This document shows, piece after piece, positions 16,111-23,954 of a DNA stretch of 38,102 nucleotides; the stretch's first letter is position 1; every line of letters starts with the position of its first letter. A model generated the notes under the pieces. The model made no database searches and was not told the DNA's origin. It saw only the letters and a list, made by a program, of their open reading frames with translations. The stretch is from an uncultured bacterium. Lineage in GTDB: Bacteria; Verrucomicrobiota; Kiritimatiellia; CAIKKV01; CAITUY01. A program made the position numbers and the translations under genes. Location of the stretch: positions 1 to 38,102 of the forward strand of contig CAITUY010000149.1 of the NCBI GenBank assembly GCA_903895695.1, in the 5' to 3' direction.

Positions 16111-16666
16111 CTTGCCACGATCGTGGTGCGGCATCCGGCGACAGCCGAACCGGATTTCGAGAAGATCCTGCCCGGGGCGACCCTATTCGCGCGAACAGAT
16201 CATGCGACTGCTGGAAGCCGCGCGTCTGGCGCCTTCCGCCTGCAACCGTCAGCCCTGGCGGTTTGCCGTGGCCCTCACGCCCGAGGTGCGGCGTCGGATT
16301 GTTGAGGATGGCTTTCTGCCGGGGCTCGGCATGTCATGGGCGCGCGAGGCGCCCGTGCACGTGGTGCTCGGCATGGAACGGTCAGTGCTCACGCACGGTG
16401 TGGCGGCCGCAGTTGCCGGCGTTGACTACCCCTGGCTCGATCTCGGCATTGCCGGGGAGCATCCCGTGCTGGCTGCTGCCGAACTCGGCCTGGGAACGTG
16501 TTGGATCGGCTGGATCCGCCCGCGTATCCTGCGCCGGATCGTGGGCTGGCCGGTAACGGTCCGTCCCGTGGCGGTCATCACCGTCGGTTACCCGCGCGAC
16601 GCGGACCCGCGCTCGACAACCGGCAGCCGGCGCCGGCCGATGGACGAACTCTTGCGCTGGCTGTGA
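16111..16666 (+). pseudogene. Chimeric remnant: RDD gene fragment joined to a 5'-truncated nitroreductase
   Basis: From about 16117 the sequence encodes TIVVRHPATAEPDFEKILPG, matching the RDD protein of 9823-10575 (NTIVVRHPEAAEPDFEKILPG); DNA identity is about 80 %, with many changes synonymous. At CGGGGCGACCCT (about 16173-16184) it switches to the nitroreductase of 13149-13724 from its RGDP residues onward. A net loss of one base just after that junction throws the two out of frame. From the REQIM residues to the stop the copy is about 95 % identical. The FMN-binding N-terminus (R-R-S-x-R) is missing, so it is almost certainly not a functional nitroreductase. A frame opening at 16028 covers it but is probably spurious upstream. 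Confidence 0.8.
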
Positions 16667-16994
16667 GCACGGAAGCGGCAGTTGTTTCACCACAAAGCTC
16701 AAGTGAACCGCGAACTGCACTAGCCAGTAGCAAGATGCGTGTGATAGTGCAAAATGAGGTTACACCCGACTTCGCGCTTTTTTCTTCCGCACTGCTATCT
16801 ACTAATACACATACGATTACCAGCACGACCAACATTTCTTCACCTCAAACCTCAGGAACTGCCGAAGACGTCGACCTGAGCCAGAATGATCGCGTCGAGC
16901 AAGAGAGTGGACACGTACGCAAGTGAGCCACGCCGCTCAAGTTCGCTTGTGCCGGCGAAGCCAAAGCTTCGGGCGGGGCGGGCGCCAAGACTCT
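16667..16994. other. Non-coding stretch between pseudogene and toxin-antitoxin pair
   Basis: Lower GC than its neighbours. No convincing gene is seen; short open frames have no ribosome sites or recognisable motifs. A perfect hairpin CGAAGC-CAAA-GCTTCG lies at 16956-16971, without a following T-run, so it is not an obvious intrinsic terminator. Confidence 0.5.
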
Positions 16995-17033
16995 TTGACA
17001 AGAACCGTGGAGAAGCGTACGGTATTCCGTACG
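16995..17033 (+). promoter_or_regulatory. Toxin-antitoxin promoter and palindromic operator
   Basis: A consensus -35, TTGACA (16995-17000), is followed after 17 bases by a weak -10 (TACGGT, 17018-17023). That -10 sits inside a perfect palindrome, CGTACGG-TATT-CCGTACG (17016-17033). Antitoxins of the Phd/YefM type repress their own operons by binding such palindromes, so this is the likely autoregulatory operator. A GAAAGGG ribosome site follows before the ATG at 17047. Confidence 0.68.
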
Positions 17034-17046
17034 AAAGGGCTCTGAT

Positions 17047-17289
17047 ATGACTACGCTCACGGCTACCGAGGCGCGAAAATCGCTTTACTCTCTGCTGGAT
17101 GATGTGGCGGTATCCCACGAGACGATACAGATTACCGGGAAACGGCATTCCGCCGTCTTGGTTTCAGGCGAGGATTGGAGTGCGATTCAGGAAACGTTGT
17201 TCTTGACGGCCATTCCTGGAATGAGGAAGTCCATTCAGGAGGGAATGCGAACGCCTGTTGGCAAGTGCGACAAGGAACTCAAGTGGTGA
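17047..17289 (+). CDS. Phd/YefM-family antitoxin
   Basis: 80 aa. The N-terminus (TLTATEARKSLYSLLDDVAVSHETIQITGKRHSAVLVS, residues 3-40) is a typical YefM/Phd DNA-binding and dimerisation domain, with the T-x-x-E-A-R and A-V-L-V-S-x-E-D-W motifs. The C-terminal half (about 45-80) would bind and neutralise the toxin. It precedes and overlaps the toxin gene by 4 bases (GTGA), the standard antitoxin-first order. It is likely autoregulated through the palindrome upstream. Confidence 0.92.
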   Translation: MTTLTATEARKSLYSLLDDVAVSHETIQITGKRHSAVLVSGEDWSAIQETLFLTAIPGMRKSIQEGMRTPVGKCDKELKW

Positions 17290-17549
17290 GCTGGACACTT
17301 GTCTTCACCAAGCAGGCCCAAAAGGACGCCAAGAAACTCAGGGCTTCGGGCTTAAGGTCCAAAGCCGAGCACTTGCTCGAAATTCTGGAACAGAACCCCT
17401 ACCAAAATCCTCCGCTATTTGAGCGACTCGTCGGTGATCTGGCCGGCGCCTGTTCCCGACGCATCAATATTCAGCACCGGCTCGTGTATCAGGTGCTGGA
17501 AGACAGCAGGACGGTCAAAGTGCTCCGGCTGTGGACACACTATGAATGA
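17286..17549 (+). CDS. Txe/YoeB-family mRNA interferase toxin
   Basis: 87 aa from the GTG overlapping the antitoxin stop. The sequence shows the family pattern: W-x-L-V-F-T-K-Q-A-Q-K-D-A-K-K-L at the start, the N-P-Y-Q-N-P-P-x-F-E-x-L-x-G-D-L middle and R-R-I-N-I-Q-H-R-L-V-Y-Q-V. It ends with V-K-V-L-R-L-W-T-H-Y-E, including the His and Tyr needed for ribosome-dependent mRNA cleavage. It seems full-length and intact. It forms a type II toxin-antitoxin module with the preceding gene and sits between accessory DNA and glycosidase genes. Confidence 0.92.
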   Translation: MSWTLVFTKQAQKDAKKLRASGLRSKAEHLLEILEQNPYQNPPLFERLVGDLAGACSRRINIQHRLVYQVLEDSRTVKVLRLWTHYE

Positions 17550-17628
17550 AGGGTGAACGAGCCGATGGCCTCTACCCGCTGGTGCGGCTCGAGCTTGCGT
17601 CAACATTCGCCAGGGAGAAAGGACGCGT

Positions 17629-19206
17629 ATGCGATGCTGTCTGGTCGATTCGCTTGTGTGGGTCTATCCGGATTCGGAAACTGGAGCCCGCCCGTGCTCC
17701 CGGATGCAGATCGACGTCGCCCGTGGTGCGACCGCGGCGGTAACCGTCCTGATGAACGGCGTCACGCCTGGGGCGAAGGTCCGGGTTACGGCGGACCCCA
17801 AGACGGAGAGCGGCGCGCAGTTCTTTCGTCTGCGTGACGTGCCGGTTGAGCGCAATACCGGGCCGGTGGGCTTCACGGAAAATGAAGGCGAACACAACGA
17901 GTACGTGGTCCGCCGCGCCCCTTTCCGCGTGTATGACGCCATGCAACCCATCGGCGCGTCGTTCGAGGCCAAAGCGGCCACCGAGGCTGTCCGTGTCCAC
18001 CTGCCAGTCCCCGAAGATGCCAAACCCGGCACGCGCCAGCATACGCTCACCGTCACCCACGGCGGGGAGACGCACGACCTGACGCTCACCGTCACCGTGC
18101 ATAAAGCACTCATTCCGCCGGTCGGCCGGAACAGTTGGCCGGTCACGAACTGGTTCAGCTACTCGAACATGGCCACGCGCCACGGCCTCAAACCGTGGAG
18201 CGAGGCGCACTGGAACATGGTCGGACAGTATGCGCGGCTGATGGTTCGCAACAGGCAGAACACCTTCCTGTTTTCATTTGGGGATGTCTTCACAGTGGGA
18301 CCGGCAGGGCTGAAGCTGAACGCGGAACGTCTGCGGCGGATCGTGAAGACGTTCACGCGCGCCGGCCTGCACTACATCGAAGGCGGCCACTTCGGCCACC
18401 GGTCGACGGGCGAATGGACCTGCCCGACATTCAGCGTGTCGCTCACCCAGCACCTCGCCACCACGCCGGAGGGCAATGCCGACGTTGCCGGCGCGGCGCG
18501 GCAACTGATGATGGAAATCGACCGCAACGGGTGGCGCGGGCGTTACGTCCAGCACGTGACAGACGAGCCGATCAAGCAGAATGCCACCGACTATCGAATC
18601 TTCGTCGGCATGGTTCGCAAGTACATGCCGGGCATCCCGATCGTGGACGCCACGATGGATCCGTCACTCGCCGGCTCGGTGGATATCTGGTGTCCCCAAG
18701 TTCAGCACTATCAACACGACCGGGACCGCTTCGAGCAGATGCGGGCTCTGGGCGACCGGGTCTGGTTCTACACCTGTTGCTTTCCCGGGGGGCCTTGGCT
18801 CAATCGCCTGCTCGACATGGAACTGTTGCGCCCGGCGCTGCTCGGCTGGGCAGGCGCCCTGTTCCGCCTGGATGGATTCCTGCACTGGGGGTTGAACCAG
18901 TACCAGAAGAATCAGAATCCCTTTGAAATGAACGTCATACCGGGCTGGGCAGGCGGCTCCAACTGCCTCCCCGCCGGCGACACGCATGTGGTCTACCCGG
19001 GTGACGGCGAGCCCTGGTCGAGCGTACGTTTCGAATCCCAAAGGGAGGGGGTTGAGGATTTGGAACTCCTGCGCCGCCTGGAACAGGAGAGACCCAAACA
19101 GGCCTCGGCCCTTGTGCGGTCTGTTATCAGGGGTTTCGATGATTACACGAAAGACGTGACGGTGTTCCGTGCCGCCCGCCGCAAGTTGTTGCGAATGGTC
19201 TCGTGA
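17629..19206 (+). CDS. DUF4091 / GH123-like glycosidase
   Basis: 525 aa. A GGGAGAAAGGA ribosome site (17613-17622) supports the ATG. The N-terminal third (about 10-160) is a beta-sandwich-like region (VDSLVWVYPDS..., VTVLMNGV, HTLTVTHGGETHDLTLTVTV). The C-terminal part is a DUF4091-type barrel, a domain shared with GH123 beta-N-acetylgalactosaminidases. The HVTDEP motif places adjacent D312/E313 where GH123 enzymes have their catalytic Asp-Glu pair, and later motifs (HWGLNQYQ, PGWAGG, V-Y-P-G-D-G and R-x-E-S-Q-R-E-G-V-E-D-L-E-L-L) match DUF4091. No signal peptide is seen, so it should act in the cytoplasm. The GH20 gene starts just after it, suggesting joint use of N-acetylhexosamine-containing glycans. 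Confidence 0.82.
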   Translation: MRCCLVDSLVWVYPDSETGARPCSRMQIDVARGATAAVTVLMNGVTPGAKVRVTADPKTESGAQFFRLRDVPVERNTGPVGFTENEGEHNEYVVRRAPFRVYDAMQPIGASFEAKAATEAVRVHLPVPEDAKPGTRQHTLTVTHGGETHDLTLTVTVHKALIPPVGRNSWPVTNWFSYSNMATRHGLKPWSEAHWNMVGQYARLMVRNRQNTFLFSFGDVFTVGPAGLKLNAERLRRIVKTFTRAGLHYIEGGHFGHRSTGEWTCPTFSVSLTQHLATTPEGNADVAGAARQLMMEIDRNGWRGRYVQHVTDEPIKQNATDYRIFVGMVRKYMPGIPIVDATMDPSLAGSVDIWCPQVQHYQHDRDRFEQMRALGDRVWFYTCCFPGGPWLNRLLDMELLRPALLGWAGALFRLDGFLHWGLNQYQKNQNPFEMNVIPGWAGGSNCLPAGDTHVVYPGDGEPWSSVRFESQREGVEDLELLRRLEQERPKQASALVRSVIRGFDDYTKDVTVFRAARRKLLRMVS

Positions 19207-19226
19207 ATCGAGGAAGGAAAATGCAG

Positions 19227-20747
19227 ATGGAAAAGACGGTGAAAGATAGCTCAAGTGCCCCGGCAATACCGGCGTTGGTTCCTCAGCCCGTGTCGGTTGA
19301 ATATGGCAGAGGTTGTTTTGTGCTCACGGCCGATACGACCCTGAGCGCAGATCAGGCTAGCGCGTCCACCGCCGTTCAACTGGCCGCGTATCTTCGTCCG
19401 GCTTGCGGCTTCAAACTGGCGACGGCCGCAGCGGCCGGCCGTAGCGGGACGGTGATCGCCCTCAACCAGGACAAGGACTTGGCGGATCTTGGCCCGGAAG
19501 GCTATCGTCTTGAAGTGACGCCGCAGCGGGTGTCGCTCTCCGCTCCGACGCAGGCCGGGCTCTTCTTTGCCGTCCAGACACTGCGCCAGCTTCTGCCGCC
19601 CCTGATCTTCTCCGCCCACTGCGTGAAGAATGTCGAGTGGCGGATCCCCTGCGTGACGATCAAGGATCAGCCCCGGTTCGGATGGCGCGGCTTGATGCTC
19701 GACACCGGCCATGACTTCCAGCACCTGCCGTTCATTCTCCGTTTCATCGACCTGATGGCGCTGCACAAGTTTAACGTCCTGCACTGGCATATCACGGACT
19801 TAGGCACCTTCCCGCTCGAAATCACGAACTACCCGAAACTGCAGGACCCGTCCACGCTCGGCACCCGCCTGAAGGGCGAGCCGAAACGAGGCGTGAAACC
19901 CGGCCGTTACACCCAGGCCGAGGTGCGCGAGGTCGTCGCGTATGCCGCCACCCGCCATATTACGGTGATGCCGGAAATCGATATGCCCGGTCATTCCACG
20001 CCGGCCCTGCTCGCCTATCCAGAGTACGATTGCCCCGTTCCGCACAAGACCTGGGAATTTGAGCGCTGGGAATACTGCGTCGGCAACGAAAAGACCTACG
20101 GCTTTCTCCAGGACGTATTGTCCCAGGTGATCGATCTCTTCCCTTCGAAGTTCATTCATATCGGCGGCGACGAGTGTCCGAAGGACCACTGGAAGCTGTG
20201 CCCGGTTTGCCAGGCGAAGATGAAGGCGGAGAACCTGCAGAATGAGGACGAGCTACAGAGCTATTTTGTGAGACGGATCGAGAAGTTTCTCAATTCCAGA
20301 GGGCGCCGCCTGATCGGTTGGGACGAGATTCTTGAAGGCGGTATCGCCCCCAACGCCGCGGTCATGGCTTGGCGGGTCGAAAAGCAGGCGGCGGCCATCG
20401 CCGCCAAGGCCGGCCATGATGTCGTCGTGGCCGCGACGAGTCACCTCTACTTCGACTACTCCGAGACCACGACCCCGCTCGAAAAGGTCTACGGCTTCGA
20501 ACCTGTGCCCCAGGACCTCACCCCCGAACAGGCCGTTCATATCCTGGGCGCCCAGGCCCAGATGTGGACCGATAATCATCCGACCGAGAAGGAGATCGAA
20601 CGACTGGTTTACCCGCGGGCCTGCGCCGTCTCGGAAATCGTCTGGTCCAAGGCGGAGCCGCGCGACTACAGCGGCTTCGTCCAGCGGCTCGGGGTCCACG
20701 CGCAACGCCTGGCCGCGCTGGGGATCGACTGGCAAGCGGCTGGCTAG
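19227..20747 (+). CDS. Beta-N-acetylhexosaminidase, GH20 family
   Basis: About 507 aa. The chosen ATG at 19227 is nine bases after AGGAAGG; alternatives are GTG 19203 (overlapping the previous stop) and ATG 19221. The N-terminal GH20b-type domain (about 15-140) leads into the barrel: F-G-W-R-G-L-M-L-D-T-G-H-D, H-W-H-I-T-D, P-E-I-D-M-P-G-H. The catalytic H-I-G-G-D-E follows, with D315/E316 the substrate-assisted pair. Further GH20 features are W-D-E-I-L-E-G and the late Q-x-Q-M-W-T-D. It removes terminal GlcNAc or GalNAc from glycans. No signal peptide is evident, so substrates would be imported oligosaccharides. Confidence 0.93.
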   Translation: MEKTVKDSSSAPAIPALVPQPVSVEYGRGCFVLTADTTLSADQASASTAVQLAAYLRPACGFKLATAAAAGRSGTVIALNQDKDLADLGPEGYRLEVTPQRVSLSAPTQAGLFFAVQTLRQLLPPLIFSAHCVKNVEWRIPCVTIKDQPRFGWRGLMLDTGHDFQHLPFILRFIDLMALHKFNVLHWHITDLGTFPLEITNYPKLQDPSTLGTRLKGEPKRGVKPGRYTQAEVREVVAYAATRHITVMPEIDMPGHSTPALLAYPEYDCPVPHKTWEFERWEYCVGNEKTYGFLQDVLSQVIDLFPSKFIHIGGDECPKDHWKLCPVCQAKMKAENLQNEDELQSYFVRRIEKFLNSRGRRLIGWDEILEGGIAPNAAVMAWRVEKQAAAIAAKAGHDVVVAATSHLYFDYSETTTPLEKVYGFEPVPQDLTPEQAVHILGAQAQMWTDNHPTEKEIERLVYPRACAVSEIVWSKAEPRDYSGFVQRLGVHAQRLAALGIDWQAAG

Positions 20748-20821
20748 GCAGACGGAAGCGAGCAGCACGCTGAACGGTGCGGCGTGCCGCCGCCCGTTAG
20801 TGTGAGCGGTAGGGATGAAAA

Positions 20822-21391
20822 ATGAGCGATGCCGCACAGAGAATGATCAGCATCCGCTACAGTAGGGGACGCACGCGGAAGCAGTGCATTGCTTTCATCG
20901 GGCGATTCACCTCGAAGCATGGCTTTGTCTCTGCCGGGCGTACCACCATTGAAAGAGGTGGCATAACGGCGGAGGCTTTAGATCAGATCGCCAAGGGGTT
21001 CTGGCCTGCCCCCCAGTATAGTATTTTGCGACGCGAAGGTTTCATCCCTCTGCCAAGATGCAAACGCGACAAGTTCGCACGCAAAGTCACCTGTGACTGT
21101 ATGAAATATCGGAATGTTCAGGAAGGAATGCAACTGGTGGCGGAGATTGCTCCCCGCAATTCGTATCCTGTTATCGGCGCGTGGACTTGGGTCGCTAGGA
21201 GTCTGCAATTTCCAGGCGGTTTCATCACGATAGAAGGGGGAACACGAGATCAGCGAGACAGGTTGGCCTCTGAAATCCTCAAGTGGTTCGGACATGGGCA
21301 GAAGACTCGCCGTCTGTCCGCCTGGCAAGCACAGTTGAACAGATTGTTCTTCGGACTCCACCAGAGGTGTGGCAACAGAAATGGACCCTGA
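20822..21391 (+). CDS. Hypothetical protein overlapping a HigB-like toxin gene
   Basis: Up to 189 aa, with a GGTAGGGA ribosome site before the ATG. No family is recognised. The first 150 residues look like a real protein (basic N-terminus, mixed alpha/beta, several Cys and Arg). The last 36 residues overlap the HigB-like frame in another phase. Codon use and GC are lower than in the flanking glycosidase and sugar genes, as for the HigBA genes. The gene may originally have ended earlier and been extended by the decay of the higB 5' end. Confidence 0.45.
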   Translation: MSDAAQRMISIRYSRGRTRKQCIAFIGRFTSKHGFVSAGRTTIERGGITAEALDQIAKGFWPAPQYSILRREGFIPLPRCKRDKFARKVTCDCMKYRNVQEGMQLVAEIAPRNSYPVIGAWTWVARSLQFPGGFITIEGGTRDQRDRLASEILKWFGHGQKTRRLSAWQAQLNRLFFGLHQRCGNRNGP

Positions 21392-21507
21392 CACGCCGTC
21401 TCAATCGGAAAGGCCAGCACAGCATACGTATCAACCAGCAGTGGCGCGTTTGCTTCCGCTGGCAAGACGGCGATGCGTATGATGTGGAAATCGTGGATTA
21501 CCATTGA
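21283..21507 (+). CDS. HigB-like toxin, probably 5'-truncated
   Basis: 74 aa from a GTG, against about 92 aa for typical HigB. The C-terminal half is classic: R-K-G-Q-H-S-I-R-I-N-Q-Q-W-R-V-C-F-R-W followed by D-G-D-A-Y-D-V-E-I-V-D-Y-H. Before that, L-R-T-P-P (about 23-27) fits the L-R-x-P-P segment of the family, but the expected G-N-R-L-E-A-L-K-G is replaced by unrelated residues, while another frame encodes G-N-R. An in-frame stop lies just upstream of the GTG. Indels have therefore likely disrupted the N-terminal half and activity is doubtful. Confidence 0.65.
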   Translation: MVRTWAEDSPSVRLASTVEQIVLRTPPEVWQQKWTLTRRLNRKGQHSIRINQQWRVCFRWQDGDAYDVEIVDYH

Positions 21508-21519
21508 GGAGTGAGAAAG

Positions 21520-21822
21520 ATGAAGACAAAGAAGATGGCACCCATTCATCCGGGAGAAATACTGGTCGAGGAGTTTTTGAACCCGATGGCGATCAGTCAG
21601 TACAGGCTCGCCAAGGACATCAGCGTGGCACCCCGGCGAATCAACGAAATCGTGCATGGCCTTAGGGCCGTTTCTGCCGACACGGCTCTGCGGTTGGGCC
21701 GGTATTTCGGCATATCACCCCAATTCTGGCTCAATCTTCAGTCTCACTACGATCTCGCGATGGCGGAGGATCGAATCGGCGACCGACTTGCGGAAGAGGT
21801 CCATGTACGTGCCGTTGCCTAA
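21520..21822 (+). CDS. HigA-family antitoxin (XRE-type HTH)
   Basis: 100 aa from the ATG at 21520, eight bases after GAGGAG; a GTG at 21511 is also in frame. The sequence is typical HigA: I-H-P-G-E-I-L-x-E-E-F-L, Q-Y-R-L-A-K-D-I, R-R-I-N-E-I-V-H-G-x-R, S-A-D-T-A-L-R-L-G-R-Y-F-G and F-W-L-N-L-Q-x-x-Y-D-L. It is a DNA-binding antitoxin that represses its own operon. Order toxin-first then antitoxin is normal for HigBA. It appears intact although the toxin gene seems damaged. Confidence 0.92.
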   Translation: MKTKKMAPIHPGEILVEEFLNPMAISQYRLAKDISVAPRRINEIVHGLRAVSADTALRLGRYFGISPQFWLNLQSHYDLAMAEDRIGDRLAEEVHVRAVA

Positions 21823-21835
21823 ACCGCGTCGGCCG

Positions 21836-22537
21836 CTATCGGCGCGCCGGCGGCGTCGGCCAGAATTTCCGAACCGCACGAATCCACTCATCCGCCAGTA
21901 TCTGGTGGCCTGAGTACGTGGGATGGACGCCGTCCCACATCCAATGCTCGGCCGGAGCTTTGGCGCAGGCGGCATCGAGTGCGTCCTGGAAACGAACCCG
22001 GGCGGCTTTATGCTTCTTTGCCAGGCGTTCCACCACTTGCCGGCGTTGCTCCAGTCCCGCGTTCCAGGCACTCCAATCGTTCTTTCGTGGCCCCACCGGC
22101 AGACCGAAGGGGTCGCACAGAACGAGGCGTACGGCCGGATTTGCCGCGACCGTATCAGTCAGTAATCTGTCGTAAATCCGTTCATAGTCTTCCCCGGGGA
22201 TGTTACAGGCCTGATCGTTCACACCGATCAGGATGCTGATGAGATCGGGCCGGAGGGCAAGGGTGTCGATTGGCCAGCGCGCCTGAAGGTCATTGACCGT
22301 GTTTCCGCTGCATCCCCGATTGAGGAAGGTCAGATCCAACGCCGGGAATGCCGCTCCGTATTGGGCGGCGATGATGAAGACGTACCCGTGCCCGAGGATA
22401 TGGTTCGGGTCCTCGTTGCGTCCGCGTGCGCCGTCCGTTATGGAGTCGCCTTGGAACAGAATCCTGGCCCCTTGACCGAAGACAGAGATTGGAACTGCGC
22501 CGGCTTGTTTGGGTGATCGTGCAAGTCGTGTTGTCAT
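21836..22537 (-). CDS. SGNH/GDSL-type hydrolase
   Basis: 233 aa. The four SGNH blocks are present: G-D-S-I-T-D (nucleophile S32), G-C-S-G-N-T (oxyanion Gly about 78), I-G-V-N-D (N107) and W-D-G-V-H-P-T (D202/H205). Enzymes of this family are esterases, commonly deacetylating carbohydrates. There is no signal peptide. It is the last gene of the long minus-strand run and starts five bases from the stop of the isomerase gene, so it is likely co-transcribed. Deacylation of a sugar substrate would suit its neighbours. Confidence 0.92.
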   Translation of the reverse strand: MTTRLARSPKQAGAVPISVFGQGARILFQGDSITDGARGRNEDPNHILGHGYVFIIAAQYGAAFPALDLTFLNRGCSGNTVNDLQARWPIDTLALRPDLISILIGVNDQACNIPGEDYERIYDRLLTDTVAANPAVRLVLCDPFGLPVGPRKNDWSAWNAGLEQRRQVVERLAKKHKAARVRFQDALDAACAKAPAEHWMWDGVHPTYSGHQILADEWIRAVRKFWPTPPARR

Positions 22538-22542
22538 AATTT

Positions 22543-23934
22543 TTACTCTATCGGCTCAAATGCAAACCCCATCAAACGGCTGAAGCCGGCGAGCGTCGCC
22601 ATGGATGCGCCATACACTAGGGCCGCATGGTGCGTGCCGCCGACTCGGCTGTAGGCGGCGAGGAAATCCTCCAAGGGCAGGGCGGGTTTCATCCAGCCCC
22701 GGATGGTGGTCCTGAACTTCTTGTTGGTTCCACCCGAAATCATCGTTACCGGCGCCGCGACGAGGGCGTAGCCCTCGCGGCAGGGGGCCAGGTTCACGAA
22801 CATGGCCCGGCCCGGCTTGAAGCAGGCGCCCATGGACACAGGCGGCTCCGCGTCGGAGAAGATCCAGGGGTTGGACCAATAGAGAACCGGCTTACGCTCG
22901 GACACGGCCGGGTTTATCTCGCCCATGTGGCTCAGGAAGATACGTCCGCCTTTCCAGTCCGGACAGAACATCTCGGTGAAGGAGGTTTCGGGGTAGACGC
23001 GCATCAGGCTGCCCACCAGGGCGGCCGTGAGCACGTCACCCTCGCCGGCGTAGCCGGTTCCCCGCGCCATGGCTTTGCACAGGCCCAGGAAAGGCATCTG
23101 GGGCAAACCGCTGGTCTTGGTGACCGCCTGGAAATTCAGGGTGACGGCCGACAGCTTTTCATTCCGGACGAAACGCTCCAGCGCCAACGACACGCGGGTC
23201 GCCTGACGGTGGGCGTCCTGGTCGAGTCCCTTGCAGTCAAACGTCTTGCAGTCGCGGGCAATCTCGGCGGCCACGGCGGGGTCGCCGGCCTTCGGGAGCA
23301 GTCGGCCCAGGCCCGCGGGCGAGACGGGAAGGGTTGTGACGCCCAGGTCCTTCTTCAGTTTGGCGGATGGCACGCTGAAATCGCCCATGCCGGCAAATGG
23401 CTTCCCGATAAGCCCCACGCGCACCGTACGCAAGGCCGCGGCCAGGCACGCGGCGCGCACCTGGTCGACAACCCGCTGCAGCACATCGGACCGCTCCCAG
23501 TGCCCGGCCTCGATGGCAAAGGGCTTTCCCCTGCGGTTCAGGAGGTTGCACAGGTCCTGAACGCCATGGATCCCATGATTGTTCATGATCAGGGCGGGCG
23601 AGGTATCGGGCCCGAAGGCAAAGTCCGGCGTGGTGTCGAGCACCACGATGGGAAGCGGAGTGCCGGCGAGCACGTCCGCCGATTCCAGCGAGGGCGAATA
23701 GGCCAGGTGGAGCGTGATCAGGGCATCGCATCCCTGTCGCTCCAGCGCCTTGACCGCCGCCCGGAATTCCGGCTCCAGCCGGCAGATCGGCGCGGCCTCG
23801 ATCTGCACCCCCAGCCGCCCCAGGCGGTCGCTGATCGTCCTGACAAACGCCTTGAGCGGCTTGCGCCACGCGGGGTTTATGTCGTCGTAGAGTTCGATAT
23901 AGAGCGGCAACAGGCCTGCTTTGAGTGTTTTCAT
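22543..23934 (-). CDS. L-arabinose/L-fucose isomerase-like protein
   Basis: 463 aa. The overall pattern is that of L-arabinose isomerase: G-Y-A-G-E-G-D-V-L-T-A-A-L-V (E298), T-E-M-F (E321), S-H-M-G-E-I (H336) and G-G-T-H-H-A (H435/H436). These line up with the metal-binding and catalytic Glu/Glu/His/His set of AraA. An aldose-ketose isomerisation is likely, but substrate cannot be assigned; many such proteins in uncultured bacteria are remote from AraA. It lies between an SGNH hydrolase and an aldolase, and a second relative lies at 29390-30757. Confidence 0.85.
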   Translation of the reverse strand: MKTLKAGLLPLYIELYDDINPAWRKPLKAFVRTISDRLGRLGVQIEAAPICRLEPEFRAAVKALERQGCDALITLHLAYSPSLESADVLAGTPLPIVVLDTTPDFAFGPDTSPALIMNNHGIHGVQDLCNLLNRRGKPFAIEAGHWERSDVLQRVVDQVRAACLAAALRTVRVGLIGKPFAGMGDFSVPSAKLKKDLGVTTLPVSPAGLGRLLPKAGDPAVAAEIARDCKTFDCKGLDQDAHRQATRVSLALERFVRNEKLSAVTLNFQAVTKTSGLPQMPFLGLCKAMARGTGYAGEGDVLTAALVGSLMRVYPETSFTEMFCPDWKGGRIFLSHMGEINPAVSERKPVLYWSNPWIFSDAEPPVSMGACFKPGRAMFVNLAPCREGYALVAAPVTMISGGTNKKFRTTIRGWMKPALPLEDFLAAYSRVGGTHHAALVYGASMATLAGFSRLMGFAFEPIE

Positions 23935-23954
23935 GGGTGAGGTTCCTGGCGGGG

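Noticed and set aside
16498..16926. Open frame after the pseudogene stop
   Set aside because: It begins inside the pseudogene in a different phase, has no ribosome site at a sensible start, and the translation is Thr/Ser-rich without a known motif.
20770..20800. GC-rich hairpin GCGGC-GT-GCCGC as terminator after the GH20 gene
   Set aside because: The stem is short, the loop of two bases is strained and no T-run follows.
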